This document shows positions 56,450 through 64,000 of a DNA stretch of 64,000 nucleotides, one piece after another. The notes beneath the pieces were generated by a model that saw only the letters and a program-made list of their open reading frames with translations, was not told where the DNA came from and did no database searches. Each line of letters starts with the position of its first letter. Positions within the stretch are counted from its first letter, which is position 1. A program made the translations under genes and the position numbers. Source of the stretch: Cydia pomonella (Eukaryota; Arthropoda; Insecta; Lepidoptera; Tortricidae). The stretch covers positions 8,308,001 to 8,372,000 of the forward strand of contig NC_084703.1 of the NCBI RefSeq assembly GCF_033807575.1, written 5' to 3'.

Positions 56450-56885
56450 TTATTATTATTATTTATCTCTTTATTTATCTTGTGTCTTAGATTAGGCATT
56501 TTATAATATGAATATAAAAGTAAAATACAACAAATCATACAAAAATAATACAAAATACATATAAACACATTATAAAAAACCTAACCTAGGGTGCCGCCAG
56601 CAGCGGGGCAGGGTCCAAGCTGCCGGTGGTCAGGGCCGCAGAGAGAGGAACCGGCGGACTATCCGCGCCGTGTCCAAGATCACCGCCTTCTGCATCTGAC
56701 CCTTGATCCAACCACCTAGCGAGAGTCTCTCAAGGTGTTGGTCGAGACTCTTCGCTATGAGACCATTCGCTGAAACGACTATCGGGACAATGATCGTCGA
56801 ATCAACATCCCACATGGCGGTTATCTCGTGAGCCAAGTCTAGGTACTTACTGGACTTGTCCTTCTCGGCTTTCACGAGATTCTCA
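56450..56885 (-). pseudogene. Non-LTR retrotransposon C-terminus + 3' UTR, 5'-truncated
   Basis: On the minus strand the frame from 56885 to 56630 reads ENLVKAEKDKSSKYLDLAHE, then ITAMWDVDSTIIVPIVVSANG, ending ARIVRRFLSLRP stop. This EKxxKYxDLxxEI..VIPVVxGA-like terminus is characteristic of several non-LTR retrotransposon ORFs. The 3' UTR runs to an (AAT)n tail at about 56450. A truncated dead copy. Confidence 0.65.
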
Positions 56886-57010
56886 TTTATTATTATTATT
56901 ATTTATTTCCTTTATTTATCTTTTTCTCTCAGATTAGGCTTTTTACAATATGTATATAAAAGTAAAATATAAAAACACTTACAAAACAATACAAAAGATA
57001 TAAACACATT
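56886..57010 (-). repeat. 3' tail of another copy of the same LINE, abutting the first
   Basis: The (ATT)n run, then tttatttatctttttctctc, agattaggctttttacaata and gtatataaaagtaaaata repeat what is found at 56450-56560. The 56450-56885 copy therefore sits directly in or beside the AAT tail of this older copy, head to tail. Confidence 0.65.
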
Positions 57011-57679
57011 ATTTATTATTATTAAAACAAACGACAATGTAACTTTACTTAAGAGTTCGCAGCATGCTCGGTTCTCCATACAAACGTAATTACGCTCTCA
57101 TTTTACAACGACTAGCTAGATTGCTCTTTAAACTTTGTACTCAAATAGTTTATGTAGCCTCGGATACCATAGTTAAAAAAATACAGCGAATTTAAGATTT
57201 TCATACAAAATTTGTTTTTGCTCTATTTCGTTTGTTTTATAAGGTAGAGCAATATAAACTAATTTCAGTCCCAAATATACTTCATGTCATTGTAGATGCA
57301 AAGTTTCATTATAATCCAACGCGTAGTTTTAAAATGAGAACGAAACCCGCCGGGGACTCTTAATCAAGCCATAAGGAAAATCAGGAACTTCTACGATCCT
57401 ATTAGTACATGCAAATATTAAGTTATGCTTTATTGTTGTTAAACAACATACAGGATGTCTTTGCTCTGGCCGTTTGTTATCAAATTCAAGGATCGGTTCT
57501 ATTTTTACTGTCATTGACAGGTGTCATGTTTTTTGTAGTTATAAATGTACTAAGAACTTCGTGCATATTCTGTCGCTGTTTGATGTTTTGTTGTGATTTT
57601 TATAATGTTACTTGCAGACAGTGTGCTCTGTGTATTTTCAGGCCGTGACAAAATTATATTAACCTCCTCCTCGTCCTTT
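57011..57679. other. Gene-free spacer
   Basis: A fragment of the 'cgtttgtatgga' diffuse repeat lies near 57075-57095. No coding signal. Confidence 0.3.
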
Positions 57680-58009
57680 GGACCCGGGTGCGTCCTTAAA
57701 CTACTTCCAGAAGAGAGGTATGGGCATTGTGAATGTCATCTCGCTTTGTGTTGTAGTGCACAGCACAGCAGATGTCATTCCAGATCTAGAGCAGAGCCCG
57801 ACTGGGGATCCTCCACCTTACAGAAAACCGCAGCCAAATAACACTAGACCCTACTTATAGTGTTGTGCTCCTGCCGGTGAGTAAGGTTGCCAGAGCTCAA
57901 CGAGGGTGCGGAGTGTTAGGGTCGGCAACGCGCATGTAACTCCTCTGGAGACTGCTCACCATCAAGCGGGCCCTATGCTTGTTTGCCACCGACGTAGTGT
58001 ATAAAAAAA
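57680..58009 (+). repeat. LINE 3'-end / SINE-like repeat, copy 3
   Basis: Same unit as at 23145 and 31577, more diverged, with an internal loss of about 25 bp near 57950. A 3-bp in-frame deletion keeps the small frame open through ..PNNTRPYL stop. The element appears to extend about 15 bp further left (ctcctcgtccttt) than the shared start. Confidence 0.7.
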
Positions 58010-58877
58010 CCTCTCTGTATAGTAATGTTAGGGAAAATCGTGTATGCTTTAGATGTAACAAATGTTAACGCATTTGAATTTACACAATCATTTCTTTTGT
58101 CGTTTTCCTTATTGCTGTCTTTGCCTACATAGGTAAATAACGTTCTTTGAATAATCATTAAATTAAGTTTAAATGGTTTGTAGGGTTCTTACAAAGGTAT
58201 TTTTGCAAAATGAAGCGTTGTTTATTGATACTTTATGATCTCGTTTACGGAAAATTACAGATTATTATTTTTCTCTCTTTGTCAAAACCAGTAAACAAGT
58301 ATGATACATTGGTTTTCCTTGAAATGGGTCAGCACGCCACTCTTTTCCTAAATTCTAATATGCCCTCATAATTTTACACGAAGCGCCTTCAAAATAAAAA
58401 TGATCAAAGTGGCATTAAGACCATTAAGTCAAGTATAGGAGTTAACTGGCGAGCGAATTTACTTCGTAGATGTTGTTCAATGGAAGCGCATTTAGAACTT
58501 TAAAATATGATGTCATTATAATATAAGGCTCTTTAAGGCTAAATTTTTACTTTATATGTAAAATATGTATACGGGTGTAAATATGAGTGTAGGTATGTGT
58601 ATGTGTGTAGGAAATGTATAATATTTGTCATCGTCATCGCAGCCACAGCTGAAGAACATGTTGACACATGATGAGTGACATTGTCAGCACGTAGGCGTGA
58701 CATATGAACAAAGTTTGTACCAATTACCTTTAGTTTAGTATTACCTTTAGTTCGCGATGTTACGCCGAAATACATCGTCCCCGCGGAGTTCAGTATCCTT
58801 AGCATCAGTTTGACACTGTCATGTATTCGCTTGCAACTGCGTAAACTAACTCACAACACATTTCCATTGACATTCGC
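58010..58877. other. Gene-free spacer
   Basis: AT-rich with a gtatgtgtatgtgtgtagg run near 58590. No ORF of note. Confidence 0.3.
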
Positions 58878-59932
58878 GCGGCTTCGACACCGCGGACCAC
58901 AGTCTCGTCGAGGCCAAGCTTGATCACTACGGCTTCTGTGGACCCGCGCTCAGCATACTAGTGTCCTTCATGAGAAACATAACCCAAACCGTGGTAGGAG
59001 ACCGAGGAAGAGTACGGTCTGCGGAACAATGTAGCATAATGGAAGTTCCACAGGGCTCCTGTTTATCTAATACGCTGTTTACAGTGCTGCTCAACGATCT
59101 ACGCTGACGTATATGTACGCTGACGATGTGACCGTAGCGATCACAGCACCGGACGAACAATTACTAGAAGTGGCTCTTACATGTTTGGTTTACGCGAAAC
59201 TGTCTACCACTTAATACGGAAAAAACCTGCTTTCTACGCGTTAGCCTAAACGGTCACCCTAGTGCTGACCTGGAGATCCACGCAGGGCGCACAAAAATAG
59301 AACAAGTAACGACCACTAAACTCCTCGGATTTGTACTTGACAGCTCTTTTTCTTGGCGGGAACATATCGATGGTGTATGTGCACGACTAGGCCGAGCATG
59401 CTATGCATTACGACGCCTTGCATTGACAGATAGCAGAGATACAGTTAGATCGTGTTACTTCGCCACCGTCCATTCGATACTATCGTACGGCACTGAGCTG
59501 TGGGGCCGAGCATCGAATTTTGACCGTGCCTTTCGTATGCAGAAGCGCACAGTGCGAGGCATCGTAGGTATACGTAGTGACGAATCAGTCCGCGATCACT
59601 TCAAAAACTTGCGCATTTTAACCCTACCAAGTTTAGTTATTCTCCAAATCGCGACCTTTACTCACACAAACATAAACAAATTTAAACGTAAAGGCATAGT
59701 AACCTCACATAATCTACGAAGTAATTCACATTGAGACCGTCTAGTAGCACCGCTTCACAAACTCAGAAGATCACAACAGTCGGTGTACACCACGGGCCCC
59801 GCGACATACAATCGCCTCCCAGATAGCATAATAGATGCACCGTCTCACCTATCCTTTAAAAGGAACTTAGAATATTGGCTGCAAAAATTTAATACTTATA
59901 ATGAAATAATGGAACTGCCAATGACTATGTAA
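58878..59932 (+). pseudogene. CR1/Jockey-type LINE ORF2 fragment, decayed
   Basis: The reverse-transcriptase palm to C-terminus is readable across frames: FDTADHSLVEAKLDHYGF, VPQGSCLSNTLFTVLLNDL, MYADDVTVAI (catalytic YADD), TKLLGFVLDSSFSWREHID, then an open stretch at 59423-59734 (LSYGTELWGRAS, RMQKRTVRGIVGI, NLRILTLPSL). The C-terminal end is LEYWLQKFNTYNE.. with TAA at 59930-59932. Several shifts and stops (near 59105, 59208 and 59732) break it, and the endonuclease half is absent. It is related to but distinct from the intact element at 2-6.4 kb and lies on the opposite strand. Confidence 0.85.
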
Positions 59933-62900
59933 TATTTTTATTTTTTATTTTACATTTTTCTATTATGTAATTTATGTATCGTTGACATTACAATGTTGTG
60001 TACCTATATTTCTTTCATTGGTGGAGCGAGATGCACTGTTTGAGTGGACGGAGTCGCTAGCGTTTAAGGCCGCGCAAAACTCGTGGTGCGAGACACTGCG
60101 AGTACAGGGCACATATTCTAGCCACATCTATATATGTGTATATCAGGTGGCGTTAAAGTTTGTGAACTTTCGATTTTTTTTAATCAATTGTTTCGTTTTA
60201 GTTTAGATATATATAATATTAACAAAATAACGATTTTTCTGTCTCCTTCGTTAAACGAAAAATTTATTAGTAGGTACATTAAAAATAAAAAGTTCTGTGG
60301 CCATCGGTGCTACACTCTTAACACTTCGCCCCATGCGATGAGTCTTATTTGTACTTCACCGTTGATACACAAATCTGAACCTGTTAACACTAACTCATTC
60401 AATATTATTGTGATGGTCGTATGTAACAATTTGCAAGCATGACAAGTAATCCTCCATGAATGCTGGAAAACATAAGCGGTAGCGTTCGTATATGTGCTCA
60501 GACCCTAGTTCGAAATTTCGCAAAAGCCAACAGCTTGTTGTTGAAACGTTTGTTTGAATGCTGCTCTGCATGTTAATAAAATTATGTTTGTATGAGTACC
60601 TACATACAATTTCTTATCGTTGCTCTTGACAATCAATCATCAAATCAATGATCTTAACAAATATCATGTACTTACACCGTATGTGGTTTCTTGAATAAAA
60701 TGTGTACCAATTTTTTTTTATAAGTGTTCAGAAGTATGTGTTAGGGTTAATAGGTTTCTCAAATAAAATAACTGTTTTTCGTTTCTCATGCGTCGAAAGT
60801 GGCGCATCGTTTATGTATTAAGCGGGTTGAAACACACTTTTCGGCTCTAGGGAGTTTTACTTTCGCGGTACGTTTTTATTTATTATTTTTTACGATTAGC
60901 AATAACTAGGTTTTAAATGGATTTGATATTTAACTCGCGAGTCCATAAATAACGATCATTTACCTAGATTGTTAATTGAAACTTACCCTCATAAATACTA
61001 TACAAGTATATACTTAGTCATTTTTTGTAAAATACACATGAATTTTACCTTCCTCTTACCTATTTGAAATGAAAAGTAGAGTGTTTAACTCGGATGAAAG
61101 CCTCCCTCCCATTCTGACTCGCAGATCTCATCAGAAATGCGTGCTTTCATCCCTTGGTTAACAATCTTCTATACATTCCTAATTATTACCATTATTTGTA
61201 GGGAAAGTATTGAATAACATTATCAAGTAAGTACAAGTTAAAGCTTCTTTCATAGTGTCTGTGTTTATTTAGACTTTAGTCAGATATTACTGAAGTGGAA
61301 AACTTATATATCAGTGTCAACTGTACGTTATTGGGATAGCTATTAACTAACAGTATCTATATCTACACGTGATTGCTATATACTTTACTGTGTCTGCACA
61401 GTATGTACGTGGCCAGTGTTCCGCAATTATGTAAATAATAGGATTTGTTTATTACTTATATAATGATAGTTGATGACATGTTTATTGTATTTAAATACGC
61501 TTGTTTGCTATAAAACTAATTGTTTGCGATAAATATCTGGTCACGTGCGTTAAATATATTAATTAGCCCGTGACTTCGGACTTTTGATCTACAACTCATC
61601 TTGAATTTTATTAGCAATACCTATGTACGTCACAGCGGGCAGTAGCGAGCGAGGAGTTCAATTTAAAAGTGGTATCTATGTCGGCGGCCGATCTTAAGAT
61701 CAGGCAGATCGTAATGTTCCTGTGTAATGTTTTGACAGTAGTCACATTAACCCAATAGATAGGTAGGATATATAGGTTCGTTAGGTTGCTTCAAATGACC
61801 AAAGGGCAAACTACTTATCCAGAAATAGGAGCCCCGCGTAGCCTAGCATAGCGAGGCTCCGTCGACTCAGGGAACGAGACATAGATTCTCATATTCTTAA
61901 AGTTCGTTTACCTCTCGGACTTCAAAACCACTAGTTTTAAGAATCAAGACTAGATTAACTCTTAGTGTAATGTAGTTCATATTCGTTTTTATTTACCGTG
62001 GAGACAATATATTTGCAGATTATGTAGATTACGATCAAGTATTATATTCATGATTTTTTATCGAGTTTTCCTTCTACTTTAGAAAAACCATGTATAAGAT
62101 ATTTTCCACGTAGTTTCACGCACTTTTTTCCTTATATATTATATCTGTGAGTGGTCACGTGTTATGAAATATTTATTTGCGTAATTAACTTCATTATTGT
62201 CGATAAATTTTAATATATCTTTTCTAAAATCACGTTTTTATTTCACTTCGGTCTGTCTTGATATACTCGTATGTCGTAATTTCACCAAATACTATATTAT
62301 AATAAAAAAACAATTTTCGTGCGAATCTATTAGGGATTTAAGTGCTAAAAACCTATATAATATGATAACATAAGAAAATGTGTCAAGAATGTTGTATGGA
62401 ATTCGTAAAAGCAGATCCACCTTAAACTAGAATGCCTCTCACGATCTGCGATCATATGCACTTAGCACTTCACAAATGTTTGCCGACATAGAATTCGCGC
62501 TGTTGTGTCCGACCGTCACCAAGACCACAATTACGGGTCGAGGACGCATTGCGAATTCCCCGTCTTATTAGGTATCGGAAACATAATTGTACGCGAATAC
62601 TAAGTCACGAAATCGGTACGCTTTTGGAATTGGAAAGCAGTAAGTCGAAAATAAATTCATGACCGAAAATCGACCATAAGCGCCTCGCCGCTTGAGTTGC
62701 AAATTTAACTAGAGAGTTTTAAGCTGACTATTGTTTATTAGTATGTATTAGTGCAAGATTATTGCTGCTTATATAAACACAATTAGAATTATGATAGTTC
62801 ATTGTAAATAGACACGTAGTTGTTAATATTTCGGTACTCACTATAGTTTTTATTGACTAGATAGAAATGCTATTGCTGTTATATTATGAAAGTCGTACTT

Positions 62901-63871
62901 CGAAACTTTTGCACTTAGTGCAGTTACAATATTTAACGCTTATTTGACACTATCGTGTGCCATGTTGAGTGCAACATGATTATTTGTTACAATATACAGA
63001 CTTGCTTACTGCCTTATAAATACCGCAAGTGACAGTAGAAGATTCATTCAATTGTTTACGGTTTTCTCGGGCAATAAATTTCTAGGTGCATGTGGTTTTC
63101 TTATTTCACTTAGGTGCGGTCGTTATGCGTGGTCGTGCCCTTAGAGCCAATAAGGCTAATAAGTATTATGGCATACGATGTCAAATGAACCTTCATAATA
63201 GTTATCTAGTCAGCTTTATCTTGGCTCGCTTGTGCCAATGATGATAGGGTGTGTGTAAATTTTTATGTCCATTTGTCTGTCTGTATGTCTTTCTCTCTGT
63301 CCATCCGCAGCTTAGCCACTGGCCAATTGGTCATAGCTGCAATTAAGCATGAGTACCTATATAAATTATTCACTCCAACAAAAAGGTAAAATTAAAACAA
63401 GTTAAAATCGAAGACGAAGTATTAGAAGGTATACGTAAAGTGTAATGACATTTTTTTGCTTCAACCCTATTATGGTGTGGTTCAATATTTTATTTATAAA
63501 ATTGTATATTATCGGAAATAATCGCTAAAATATCTATATAAATACGTGCTGCGAAGGCGGAGTAAGTAACTTTTGCTTATTATGTACCCACATGAAATGA
63601 AATCTACTAATAGCCCGGGGGTTCAATGCAGCCTATTGCCACGGGTTGCCACGGAAGCCTTCACTGAGCATGGACCGACATGCTTTAGACGATTTTGAGT
63701 TTTAAAAGTAGTGGTAAAAAAAGTTGAAATAAACTTCATTGAAGACAGTAAAAGTTAAACCTATTAATAGAAGGCTATTTTATGGGCATAATCACTCGGA
63801 CCAAACGAGCGAGCTCGCCTAACGAGTCGCTATTTATACTGCACTTGGTTTAATTGATTCGCGTATCAGGG
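59933..63871. other. Gene-free spacer
   Basis: AT-rich. GC-richer patches occur at 60020-60110 (a repeat-like block with ctcgtggtgcgagacactgc), 61630-61710 and 61830-61870 (small hairpin ggagcc..ggctcc). No ORF with recognisable motifs. Confidence 0.3.
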
Positions 63872-64000
63872 TGCTTACCCAACGTGCAAATCGTTAACGC
63901 TCCGTAGCGTAGCGTAGTCATCTCTCTTTATCTCTCTTCCATTTTAGTGCGACAGTGACAGTTGCCTTTCGTTCACTACGGAGCGAATATATTGGCTACG
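63872..64000. mobile_element. Hairpin MITE family C, copy 2, cut by the window end
   Basis: acccaacgtgcaaatcgtta and cgctccgtagcgtagcgtag at the left, and gttcactacggagcg with attggctacg at the right. Same architecture as 14853-14993. Confidence 0.75.

Noticed and set aside
56248..56568. 106-codon frame on minus
   Set aside because: Runs through LINE 3' UTR and simple repeats; low-complexity Asn/Tyr/Ile-rich translation.
59982..60442. Two open frames after the LINE fragment
   Set aside because: No motifs; they lie in repeat-like and AT-rich DNA with no gene context.

Overview
The window looks like nuclear DNA of a lepidopteran (moth or butterfly). It is AT-rich and intron-rich. It is full of short interspersed and hairpin repeats of the kind common in Lepidoptera, carries CR1-type and other LINEs, a tRNA-headed SINE and a Tc1 element, and has one conserved gene resembling Drosophila CG4928. 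No prokaryotic, viral, CRISPR or organellar content was seen. Species cannot be told from the sequence alone.

Layout. 1-1.8 kb: a dead Tc1-type (DD34E) transposase on +, split by a 513-bp block flanked by a 9-bp direct repeat and carrying several stops. 1.8-6.45 kb: a CR1-like non-LTR retrotransposon on -, with two long overlapping open frames (526-aa ORF1 and 962-aa endonuclease-reverse transcriptase) whose catalytic motifs are visible. Its short-repeat 3' tail abuts the Tc1 stop codon. Just 5' of ORF1 lies a tandem pair of ~326-bp repeats (6.7-7.25 kb). 7.5-18 kb: gene-free, with several hairpin (MITE-like) elements, a tRNA-headed repeat and one ~700-bp interspersed repeat; the part nearest 18 kb is probably 3' UTR.

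18.16-36.03 kb holds the one host gene I can defend. It is a six-coding-exon UNC-93-like membrane transporter on -, encoding 547 aa. All exon phases join correctly and every splice site is GT-AG. Its introns (10.1 kb, 3.6 kb, 1.5 kb, 0.6 kb and 0.4 kb) are loaded with hairpin elements, LINE tails and inverted repeat pairs.

36.4-64 kb has no recognisable host gene. It contains a SINE, many MITE-like hairpins, C-terminal relics of several LINE families (48.5, 52.1 and 56.6 kb), a decayed reverse-transcriptase fragment (58.9-59.9 kb) and a few GC-rich patches that could be promoters of genes outside the window.

I found no convincing new multi-gene system. The items most worth a second look are the apparently intact CR1-like element with its tandem upstream repeats, the dense inverted repeats inside the transporter introns (potential intronic dsRNA), and the short interspersed repeat present three times with the same small open frame. 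Family names rest on recognised motifs; no database search was possible.
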